Assembly: GCA_043769845.1 (NCBI GenBank)
Contig: JAYVIX010000151.1
Location: 1 to 16,065 of the forward strand
Direction: 5' to 3'
DNA from: UBA9547 sp043769845
Lineage (GTDB): Bacteria > Bacteroidota > Bacteroidia > Cytophagales > UBA9547
DNA length: 16,065 nucleotides
Each line of letters begins with the position of its first letter. The stretch's first letter is position 1. Position numbers and translations under genes: made by a program. Shown here piece after piece: positions 1 through 6,929 of this stretch. Under the pieces are notes generated by a model, which was not told where the DNA came from, did no database searches, and saw only the letters and a program-made list of their open reading frames with translations.

Positions 1-3000
1 TTAGTTAACTCTACTGGCGCATCGTCACTCATTGCAAGATCAAAAGCCGAGTCGAAATGGCCTTTCCAAGCAGTGATGCTTTGTTGCGAACCGTTGGCAT
101 ACATGCCCGTGTAGCCAGCATTCAGGTTGTTTATACCAGTGATAACTTTTAAAGGTGCGCCAGTGAAATCGTTAGCCCAGATATACATCGTATCACTCGA
201 TAATTGTACCCTAATTTTGATTGGGTTGGAAGTTCCAGGGTAAGTTAAATTTTTGCCATATCCCACATAGTTGGCAATGGATGTGATGTCGTTATATATT
301 TCAATTGAAATAAAGTTTTTTCCACCATCGTTGGGGATCACATCAAGTCTAACACCTTTAAAGTCAGATTGACCTGGAGTACCCGTTGTATGTCTAAAAA
401 AGAAAGAGAGTATACCTGCACTACCAGGAACTAATGTAGCTTCCATCCAGCCATTTTTTCCATGGACTTTGGTATTTTCAAGTGCATATGGCCCAGAGAT
501 AGTATTGTCGTTTTCATTAAATGACAATACTGTTCCACTAGTTTTAGGGTTTGGAATTTTAGCAGTTCCAGCCGCCTTCCATTCTGAAGCAATGGTAGAA
601 GTGCCGTTCCATTGCCCAGCAGAGCCATCTTTGTTTGTAAAAGCTAGGGAGTAAGTGATTCCATCGCCTACTTTCGTATTTGTTTTGCTTGCTGTTTTTA
701 CTAAAGAAGTTTCTTTTGGTGGTGTAGGAGGTGCTGGAGTACAAGAAACGGTTAATGGTACTGTTGATGAATTAGGAGAATCGACTTGTGAAGAAATCCA
801 AGCAGTGTTTACAAAGTTTTTGTCTGGACTAATCGGATTAGTACATGAGATCGCTTTTGCGGTAGCACTATAAGAAAGGCTTCCTTTTTCGCCAGTAAGC
901 ATCACTGGAACTTTCCATATGATAACGCCTGAATATTTAGGATGAGTGATATCCGTGTAGGTCGCTGTAACGCCTAGAGTGGTAGCGTTTGTGAAAGCAG
1001 TAAATGTCAATTCGATTGGGATTGAATCTAATACAACCACATTGTAAGTTTCGCGGCCAGGAAGTGGACCGTTTCCTGCTATTCTTCTCCATGTATAGCC
1101 GTCAAATTCTTCTACCAATACTTTACTGAAGTTTGGTACATCAGGATCGCACATGTCTTTGCTATAATTATTGACTGCAATTGGAGCGAATTTTGTTGCA
1201 AAGTTGGTGTATAATGGTGAAACTGGAGTAAATCTTTGTGTTTGACCATCACCAGGACGATCACCTTCCTTATTTGCGACAAGTTTACTGTACGACCAAT
1301 CGTCCGCCAATCGGCTAGTTAAATCAGTAGATGGTATGGATTCAAAACGTGTACGCGTAAATCCAGGCCCTACTACACCTTTGTGGATATAATTTTCATG
1401 ATCGAGCTTGTCGTAAATATGGCTAGTAGGAGCCGTCAATACGCTCGCAAATTGAGTCACCATTCGTTGATTCCAGCTACCGTTAGCATCTTTTCCCCAA
1501 GGAATTTTTTGATAGGTAAATTTCAGTTGTTGATTTTGGGGAAGTGATTGCGGATTATATCCGTATTTGTCTAAATCGCTTTGATTATCTACATAGGTAT
1601 CCCATCCTGTAGGATTAGTTGTTGCATTGTATAATCCAATTGCAGCTGCATCATTCATAAAATAGGAAACTCGATAATTTCCTAGGTTTATGTATGCTTC
1701 ATGAGCGGTATGCCATATACGGCAGAACTGATAAAAGCTGGTTCCATTTGCTTTGTGATAATTAGCATAAGACACTACTACTTTGTCTCTTCCTCCATTT
1801 AACCAAAGGTTTGTACCTGATTTGTTTTCAAAGTCTATTTTGAAATTTGCTATGTCATTCCCATTCATCAATACTCTATCAGCTGTCTTTTTCATTGTCA
1901 GCACTCTGTCTTTTAATAAATCGACACAGTTACGCTCCATCGTATAAGATACATTGTTAGGATATTCGTTGCTTGTCCAAGAAGGCGAATTGCTAGAAGT
2001 AATCGTACTTGTTAAACAAGTATTTACAGCCTCCGTCAATGATTTCACTTTTACCTTGAACGTCACAGTTCCTTGTGTAGGAGCAATTCCAGTAGCCGAA
2101 GCGTAACCAGGTACATCTGGGATAGACCAATTTATAGTATTTCCAGAAAGTACTCCGTTGGAAGCAGACACTAATTGATAATTATTATCTAGCAATGTGG
2201 AGATTGAAACCTTGGTAGCGGATAAGGTACCATAGTTTCTATATGAAATGGTATAAGTCAGTAAGTCGCCTTCATAGGCAAATGTTTTATCTACTGTCAT
2301 GTATACTTTCAGATTGGCAGTATTCTTAATTTCACTCGGAGATTGTAAGTTGCCCGATGCCGTTAGCATACCTAATAATCTAAACCAATCATGAAAATAG
2401 ATAGGAGTGCTTTGAGTGTTTCTTTGTGCATCGGTATATCCTTTTGCTACATCCGAAACATCGTCCCACATTAATTCGCATTGGCGATATAATTCGGCAG
2501 TTAGATCTAAATCTTCAGCAGCAACAGCAGTTGTCACACCAGTACCCACCGCATAATTGGTTCTAAATCTAACAGCATCACCTAATGGACTTCCATTTAG
2601 ACTATGTGTTTGTTTTATCTGATATACACCTTTCCATAACGGACAGCTAGGGTCGGGCTGTGCTCCTAGTAGCTCGCAATCTGCATTAGAATCAGAACTA
2701 GGAAGTTTTCTAGGGAATTTTAAAAAATTAGCATGTCTAATTGCCATTTCTTTTTCGTAGTTATTTGGTAGTAAAGTATTTATTTCATGACTATCATTAT
2801 CCCAAGAGTAAGAAGGGTTGCCTTCCCAAAGATAATTTAGAGCCGTTCGCCAGCTAAGTCTAAAGTCTTCACCAATGTTGAAGTTTCCAAAAGTTACTTT
2901 TTTTGCTGTTTCGTCAAAATCAGCTTTACCGCTACTTAGTATATAGCCTTGATCATATAATTGTTTTACTATCCAATCACTCGAAGCTTCTGCTCGTTTG

Positions 3001-4037
3001 AATTGTCGGATGTTCCAAGCATATTTTATGGGATCTTCTGATTCTAAAAAGCTTGCAAATTGCTTAAAATAGGAGGGGGCGATATAATCTGTAAACATTG
3101 CAGCGCCATTACTAGAATTTAGATATTGTTGATTATATCTTGGATATCTTTCAGGTGAAAGAAAGCCGCCAGAGCCATTTGTTCTAGCCCACTTTGTGAA
3201 TTCTGTTGTGGTGTTTGCTCCTTTTATAAAGCCATCAAAACCAATATCTCCTGTGTAATATCCATTGTTTCCATCATTTAGTATTCTTGGGTTGCATGGA
3301 TTAGGATTACTCGGAGCGCTGCAATCATTATTGTTAAAAAAAGTGGTGTCTGAAATTGTTTTTAAATAACTAATAAGCTCTTTTTTGTATGAAATCATGT
3401 CTCCACAATTGTCATAGATGCCCATATCATCCCCCCATTGTTTGTACGCTATAAATAACCCCATGGCTATATCAAAATCGCCATCAGGTGCAGCATCATT
3501 ACTTCCCTGTTTCCATCCTATAGTACCTGCCCCATATTTGTAATCCATTCTTTGGGGTAGACAGTCCAAGTATCTCGTAATTTTACTCATACGTGCATCA
3601 TGTGTGGCACACCATAAACCATCAAAAGTAGCTTTATCTCCAAAATAGGCAGCAGCAATCAGCGCATATCCATCTCCTTCCGAAACCCATGCCTCGTAGC
3701 CCGGTTTAGGTGTTGTTAAATAATTATAATAGATGTATTTAATACTTTTACCTGACTTTGAGTCGTTAAGGGTAATGCCTGTATAAAGCGACCTATTCAT
3801 CATGATCCTATATCCTTCCCTCATAGATTTTTCCATGTCGGCATGTGTCACACCTACTGCATTGTATTTAGCAAGCGTCTTACCATTTTTGTATTCCAAA
3901 AACTGTGGAAATGGGAATTTAGGATTACCAGAATTTATGCTTATACCAATGGTGTCTTTAGGCCAAGTCTGACCAATGACAATATTCCACATCAAAAAAA
4001 TACTACAAAACGCTAAACCAAATCTTTTACTATTCAT
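1..4037 (-). CDS. Secreted multidomain glycoside hydrolase family 8 protein (3' end outside window)
   Basis: Open without a stop for 1345 codons from ATG at 4037 to the window edge, so the C-terminus is missing. Residues 1-22 form a signal peptide (NSKR, then a hydrophobic stretch ending near IGQ). Residues about 28-565 are a GH8 catalytic domain: SEGDGYA with the expected general acid E120; D185-G-D-F-D-I-A closely fits the family signature; D391 lies in D-F-R-L-S-W-R, the motif that I recall supplies the base in GH8a enzymes. GH8 members cleave beta-1,4 glucans, xylans or chitosan; the substrate here cannot be told. About 575-706 is a DUF11/Ig-like module. A second (709-1098) and a third (from 1111) seem to hold large insertions, the third resembling a concanavalin-A-like jelly roll. 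A Pro-rich linker lies at 1100-1107. The signal peptide and size fit export, plausibly by T9SS, but the sorting domain would lie outside. No clear promoter seen. Confidence 0.9.
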   Translation of the reverse strand, partial: MNSKRFGLAFCSIFLMWNIVIGQTWPKDTIGISINSGNPKFPFPQFLEYKNGKTLAKYNAVGVTHADMEKSMREGYRIMMNRSLYTGITLNDSKSGKSIKYIYYNYLTTPKPGYEAWVSEGDGYALIAAAYFGDKATFDGLWCATHDARMSKITRYLDCLPQRMDYKYGAGTIGWKQGSNDAAPDGDFDIAMGLFIAYKQWGDDMGIYDNCGDMISYKKELISYLKTISDTTFFNNNDCSAPSNPNPCNPRILNDGNNGYYTGDIGFDGFIKGANTTTEFTKWARTNGSGGFLSPERYPRYNQQYLNSSNGAAMFTDYIAPSYFKQFASFLESEDPIKYAWNIRQFKRAEASSDWIVKQLYDQGYILSSGKADFDETAKKVTFGNFNIGEDFRLSWRTALNYLWEGNPSYSWDNDSHEINTLLPNNYEKEMAIRHANFLKFPRKLPSSDSNADCELLGAQPDPSCPLWKGVYQIKQTHSLNGSPLGDAVRFRTNYAVGTGVTTAVAAEDLDLTAELYRQCELMWDDVSDVAKGYTDAQRNTQSTPIYFHDWFRLLGMLTASGNLQSPSEIKNTANLKVYMTVDKTFAYEGDLLTYTISYRNYGTLSATKVSISTLLDNNYQLVSASNGVLSGNTINWSIPDVPGYASATGIAPTQGTVTFKVKVKSLTEAVNTCLTSTITSSNSPSWTSNEYPNNVSYTMERNCVDLLKDRVLTMKKTADRVLMNGNDIANFKIDFENKSGTNLWLNGGRDKVVVSYANYHKANGTSFYQFCRIWHTAHEAYINLGNYRVSYFMNDAAAIGLYNATTNPTGWDTYVDNQSDLDKYGYNPQSLPQNQQLKFTYQKIPWGKDANGSWNQRMVTQFASVLTAPTSHIYDKLDHENYIHKGVVGPGFTRTRFESIPSTDLTSRLADDWSYSKLVANKEGDRPGDGQTQRFTPVSPLYTNFATKFAPIAVNNYSKDMCDPDVPNFSKVLVEEFDGYTWRRIAGNGPLPGRETYNVVVLDSIPIELTFTAFTNATTLGVTATYTDITHPKYSGVIIWKVPVMLTGEKGSLSYSATAKAISCTNPISPDKNFVNTAWISSQVDSPNSSTVPLTVSCTPAPPTPPKETSLVKTASKTNTKVGDGITYSLAFTNKDGSAGQWNGTSTIASEWKAAGTAKIPNPKTSGTVLSFNENDNTISGPYALENTKVHGKNGWMEATLVPGSAGILSFFFRHTTGTPGQSDFKGVRLDVIPNDGGKNFISIEIYNDITSIANYVGYGKNLTYPGTSNPIKIRVQLSSDTMYIWANDFTGAPLKVITGINNLNAGYTGMYANGSQQSITAWKGHFDSAFDLAMSDDAPVELT

Positions 4038-4154
4038 TAGATCCAAGGATTAATTATGATTGTTTCGGTAGAAAATTGAAATTTTTCAAATTTGATACAA
4101 ATTAAACAAGAAACGTAACAAGTTGAATTTTCTTGTAATTAATACAAAATGTAT

Positions 4155-4196
4155 AAAAATGCACAATATCATATACATTCAACATTATGCATTTTT
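4155..4196. repeat. 9-bp perfect inverted repeat between the GH8 gene and the thiolase remnant
   Basis: AAAAATGCA at 4155-4163 is matched by its reverse complement TGCATTTTT at 4188-4196, with a 24-base AT-rich spacer. It lies about 20 bases beyond the end of the recognisable thiolase remnant and about 120 bases upstream of the GH8 start. It could form an AT-rich hairpin. Its role is unknown: a weak terminator, an operator or chance in AT-rich DNA are all possible. Confidence 0.4.
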
Positions 4197-4215
4197 ACTT
4201 AATAGCGAAATGCTT

Positions 4216-4502
4216 TTAGAGTTTCCGTTCGGACAAATCCAACTTGCGCACAACAGCCAATGAGCTGCAAAAGCTTCGTTCAATTCTATCAGATCAATAT
4301 CGTCTTTTTTCAAATTGGCCATTTTCAATGCCTTTGGAATAGCAGCCACAGGGCCCATACCCATGATGCGAGGTTCTACACCAGCTAATGCATAGCTTAC
4401 CATTTTGGCTATTGGCTTAAGATTCAATTCTTTCACCATTTTTTCAGACATCAACAATACAAATGCGGCTTCGTCAGATGTTTGGCTCGAATTTCCAGCT
4501 GT
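4216..4502 (-). pseudogene. Remnant of an acetyl-CoA acetyltransferase (thiolase) gene
   Basis: From 4502 down to 4260 the minus strand encodes a clear internal piece of a thiolase: TAGNSSQTSDEAAF, then VSYALAGVEPRIMG, GPVAAIPKAL and DLIELNEAFAA. Thiolase similarity then shifts frame: 4257-4228 reads AVVRKLDLSE, the expected continuation after NEAFAAQ-S-L, and runs into TAA at 4218-4216. Loss of 4 bases explains the shift. Only about 90 of the usual roughly 390 codons remain. Both the N-terminal part with the nucleophilic Cys and the C-terminal part with the catalytic His and Cys are gone, so it cannot encode an active enzyme. An open frame of 161 codons (4185-4670) spans it, but its flanks are unrelated and its start lies inside rpsT. 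A decaying fossil left by deletion or rearrangement is the best reading. Confidence 0.85.
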
Positions 4503-4578
4503 AAAAAAAATGCACAAAAAAGTGAATCGTAACATTGTCCAAATAAAATGTCTAAAAACATTAATTTTTAATAAAATC

Positions 4579-4609
4579 TTTGCTTGATTTGGAAAAAATC
4601 CTACATTTG
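4579..4609 (+). promoter_or_regulatory. Bacteroidota-type promoter of rpsT
   Basis: TACATTTG at 4602-4609 matches the Bacteroidota -7 element TAnnTTTG exactly. TTTG at 4579-4582 is a suitable -33 element with a 19-base spacer. Transcription would start a few bases before or around 4615, giving a short leader before the rpsT ATG at 4631. The leader has no Shine-Dalgarno match, usual for this phylum. Confidence 0.75.
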
Positions 4610-4630
4610 CAACTCTTTTGAAAATAACCA

Positions 4631-4885
4631 ATGGCAAATCACAAATCATCATTAAAAAGAATCCGTTCAACCGAAGTTAGAAGACTTCGTAACAGATACC
4701 AATTAGTAACAACACGTACTTTTGTAAAGAGACTTCTTGCTACTAAAACAAAAGCAGAAGGTGTTGAGCTTTTGCCTAAAGTATCGGCTATGCTTGATAA
4801 ATTGGCTAAGAACAATATCATCCATGACAACAACGCTTCTAACCACAAATCTAAACTTGCGTTACACGTTAACGCCTTAGCATAG
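4631..4885 (+). CDS. rpsT: 30S ribosomal protein S20
   Basis: 84 residues, the normal length for bS20. It begins MANHKSSLKRIR, the typical S20 N-terminus, and is rich in Lys and Arg with an almost wholly helical pattern. S20 binds 16S rRNA early in small-subunit assembly. It has its own promoter directly upstream and a hairpin terminator directly downstream, so it looks monocistronic. The start is fixed by the conserved MANHKS. The gene sits immediately beside the thiolase remnant on the opposite strand, so the breakpoint of that remnant lies less than 130 bases from an essential gene's start and spares its promoter. Confidence 0.97.
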   Translation: MANHKSSLKRIRSTEVRRLRNRYQLVTTRTFVKRLLATKTKAEGVELLPKVSAMLDKLAKNNIIHDNNASNHKSKLALHVNALA

Positions 4886-4908
4886 ATTTTCGGCATACGC
4901 ATAAAAGG

Positions 4909-4940
4909 AAGCCTTTCAGCAATGCCTGAAAGGCTTTTCT
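4909..4940 (+). terminator. Rho-independent terminator of rpsT
   Basis: AAGCCTTTCAG (4909-4919) pairs fully with CTGAAAGGCTT (4926-4936) over 11 bases with a 6-base loop, followed by TTTTCTTG and, slightly further on, a long T run. It starts 24 bases after the rpsT stop codon. Confidence 0.85.
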
Positions 4941-5010
4941 TGTTGTCTTTTTTTACCAATACTGAAAAAACGTAGTGAAAATGAATACTTCGGAATTGTA
5001 AAACGAGTCC

Positions 5011-5044
5011 TAACTATTCACTACTCACTGTTAACTATTCACTA
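5011..5044 (+). repeat. Direct repeat of 13 bases in the hisS leader
   Basis: TAACTATTCACTA occurs at 5011-5023 and again at 5032-5044, separated by CTCACTGT, which itself resembles part of the unit. The second copy ends 6 bases before the hisS ATG. No function is evident; it may be simple-sequence slippage. No TAnnTTTG match was found in the rpsT-hisS gap. Confidence 0.6.
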
Positions 5045-5050
5045 AAAATT

Positions 5051-6412
5051 ATGTCTTTCGAAAAACCTTCTATTCCAAGCGGAACGCGCGATTTTGGTCC
5101 TGAAAAAATGAACAAGCGTCTGTTTATCTTAGACACTATCCGTCAGATATTCAGAAAACATGGTTTTCAGCCTTTGGAAACTCCTTCGATGGAAAAGCTT
5201 TCGGTTTTGACGGGAAAATATGGCGATGAAGGCGATCAGTTAATGTTCAAGATTCTGAATTCTGGCGATTTTCTGAATAAAGTATCAACAGAAGGCAAAG
5301 ACTATAAAAAACTAACGCCCGAAATTGCCGAAAAAGCATTACGTTATGATCTAACTGTTCCTTTCGCCCGTTTTGTGGCGATGAACCGAAACGATATTCA
5401 GTTTCCTTTCAAACGCTACCAGATGCAACCCGTTTGGCGTGCCGATCGACCACAAAAAGGCCGTTATAGAGAGTTTTATCAGTGCGATGCTGATATTGTA
5501 GGCACAGATTCTTTGCTTTGCGAACAAGAATTGATGGAAATGGCACACGAAGTGCTTGCTGGTTTGGGCATCAACGACTTTAGTATCAAGATCAACAACC
5601 GAAAAATATTGACTGGTATTGCCGAGGCGATTGGCGAAAATGGAAAAGAAGCCATTATTTGTACAGCTATCGACAAGTTGGACAAAATAGGTCAAGAAGG
5701 TGTTGATAAAGAACTGGTTGAGAGAGGAATTTTAAATGACGCTATTTCTAAATTATTGCCGATTTTGCAAATAGCTGGTTCGAATTCTGATAAAATTGCG
5801 GCATTGAAAACGGTTTTGGCTGGTTCTGAAACTGGCTTGAAAGGCTTGGCTGAACTTGAAAAAGTCTTACATCTATTAGAAGCCACTTGTCCAGATCATA
5901 AAATGCAATTTGACCAATCATTAGCGCGTGGTCTAAGCTATTATACGGGTGCTATTTTCGAAATCAAAGCTTACGGAGTTCAGATCGGAAGTATCAGTGG
6001 TGGAGGTCGTTACGATAATCTAACGGGCGTTTTTGGCTTGCCCAATATGAGCGGTGTAGGTATTTCGTTTGGAATTGACCGCGTGTACGATGTGATGGAA
6101 GAATTAGGGATTTTTCCTGTAAATGATGCTTTTTCGACCAAAGTATTGATAGTGGCCATGGAAGATTCGGTGGTGGATTTTGCCTTGCAAACTGCTCAGA
6201 AACTTCGTTTGGCAAACGTTCAGACTGAAGTATATCCAGAAGTAGGAGCTAAGATGAAAAAGCAATTAGGCTATGCGGATGCGCGCAAAATTCCTTTTGC
6301 AATCATAATTGGTAGTGAAGAAGCTCATAATAAAGTACTTAGCTTGAAGAATCTGATCACTGGCGAGCAACAGAAACTAAACCTAGAACAGTTAATCGAA
6401 GTTTTGGTTTAA
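5051..6412 (+). CDS. hisS: Histidine-tRNA ligase (histidyl-tRNA synthetase)
   Basis: 453 residues; class II aminoacyl-tRNA synthetase that charges tRNA-His with histidine using ATP, in the cytoplasm. The N-terminus PSGTRDF is typical. Motif 2 lies around 130-145 (RADRPQKGRYREFYQCD), the histidine-specific signature LARGLSYYTG at 291-300, GSISGGGRYDNL at 313-324, and motif 3 GVGISFGIDR at 335-344. Residues from about 363 form the anticodon-binding domain (VLIVAME to the end). All key regions are present and nothing is truncated. Start ATG at 5051 precedes the conserved PSGTRDF by the usual few residues. Its stop overlaps the convergent response regulator gene by 4 bases. Probably transcribed alone; the rpsT terminator separates it from the upstream gene. 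Confidence 0.97.
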   Translation: MSFEKPSIPSGTRDFGPEKMNKRLFILDTIRQIFRKHGFQPLETPSMEKLSVLTGKYGDEGDQLMFKILNSGDFLNKVSTEGKDYKKLTPEIAEKALRYDLTVPFARFVAMNRNDIQFPFKRYQMQPVWRADRPQKGRYREFYQCDADIVGTDSLLCEQELMEMAHEVLAGLGINDFSIKINNRKILTGIAEAIGENGKEAIICTAIDKLDKIGQEGVDKELVERGILNDAISKLLPILQIAGSNSDKIAALKTVLAGSETGLKGLAELEKVLHLLEATCPDHKMQFDQSLARGLSYYTGAIFEIKAYGVQIGSISGGGRYDNLTGVFGLPNMSGVGISFGIDRVYDVMEELGIFPVNDAFSTKVLIVAMEDSVVDFALQTAQKLRLANVQTEVYPEVGAKMKKQLGYADARKIPFAIIIGSEEAHNKVLSLKNLITGEQQKLNLEQLIEVLV

Positions 6413-6819
6413 TTCTGAATGAGGCTTGCTCTCAGTTGTTCGGTGCCAATCGGTTTGATGATGTAGTCGGCCACAAGTTGGTTTTGTTTTGCTTTCATCT
6501 TGTCCTTTGCCTCGTTCGAACCAGTGATAATATGGATGGTGATCTGTTTGGGAATGTATTTTTTTGCATTCTCAAACTCTTCCAAAAATACCCAGCCATC
6601 TATTTGTTTCATGTTCAAATCTAGAAAAATAGTTTCTGGCAAAACTTCTGGATTGTCTTTGTTTTCGAGCAAGAATTCTAAAATTCCCAAACCATCTTCA
6701 AACTCAATTATTTTGCTGGATTCGTTTATTTCCAATAATTGATTTGAAAAAATAAATCGGAAAGTGCTGTCATCGTCTACTATTGCGATGGTGGAATGGG
6801 TAGAATTTTCTGTATTCAT
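6409..6819 (-). CDS. Single-domain CheY-like response regulator
   Basis: 136 residues, a receiver domain with no output domain. The acidic pocket is D15-D16-D17, the phospho-acceptor is D67 in IFLDLNM, the switch Thr is T99 in IITGS, and the conserved Lys is K122 in IIKPIG. Such proteins pass a phosphoryl group between kinases and phosphotransfer proteins or bind a target directly. In sequence style (D-L-N-M-x-x-x-D-G-W) it resembles the Rcp1-like receivers common in Bacteroidota. No kinase is adjacent; the nearest histidine kinase in the window is at 10901-12325, on the same strand but four genes away, so pairing is unproven. The 3' end overlaps hisS tail to tail. ATG at 6819 is the natural start. 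Confidence 0.92.
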   Translation of the reverse strand: MNTENSTHSTIAIVDDDSTFRFIFSNQLLEINESSKIIEFEDGLGILEFLLENKDNPEVLPETIFLDLNMKQIDGWVFLEEFENAKKYIPKQITIHIITGSNEAKDKMKAKQNQLVADYIIKPIGTEQLRASLIQN

Positions 6820-6867
6820 AATATTAGTTATAATTTACATAATGTTTTTCCAGAGAGAAATACTTTG

Positions 6868-6900
6868 TTTGTATTAAGATACTTGATCTAAGTATATTTG
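6868..6900 (+). promoter_or_regulatory. Candidate Bacteroidota-type promoter of the T9SS cargo gene
   Basis: TATATTTG at 6893-6900 matches TAnnTTTG and TTTG at 6868-6871 is a possible -33 element with a 21-base spacer, toward the long side. It lies about 30 bases before the GTG start at 6930 and supports that start. Assigned by pattern only. Confidence 0.6.
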
Positions 6901-6929
6901 CGTTATACGGCAACAATTATAGGTAATAC

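Noticed and set aside
469..873. Open frames on the plus strand inside the GH8 gene
   Set aside because: They oppose a continuous 1345-codon frame with clear domains and have no recognisable product.
4185..4670. A 161-codon open frame on the minus strand taken as an intact protein gene
   Set aside because: Only residues 57-137 match thiolase; the start lies inside rpsT antisense, the leading part is the antisense of the rpsT promoter region, and the thiolase reading continues in another frame. It is a remnant, not a gene.
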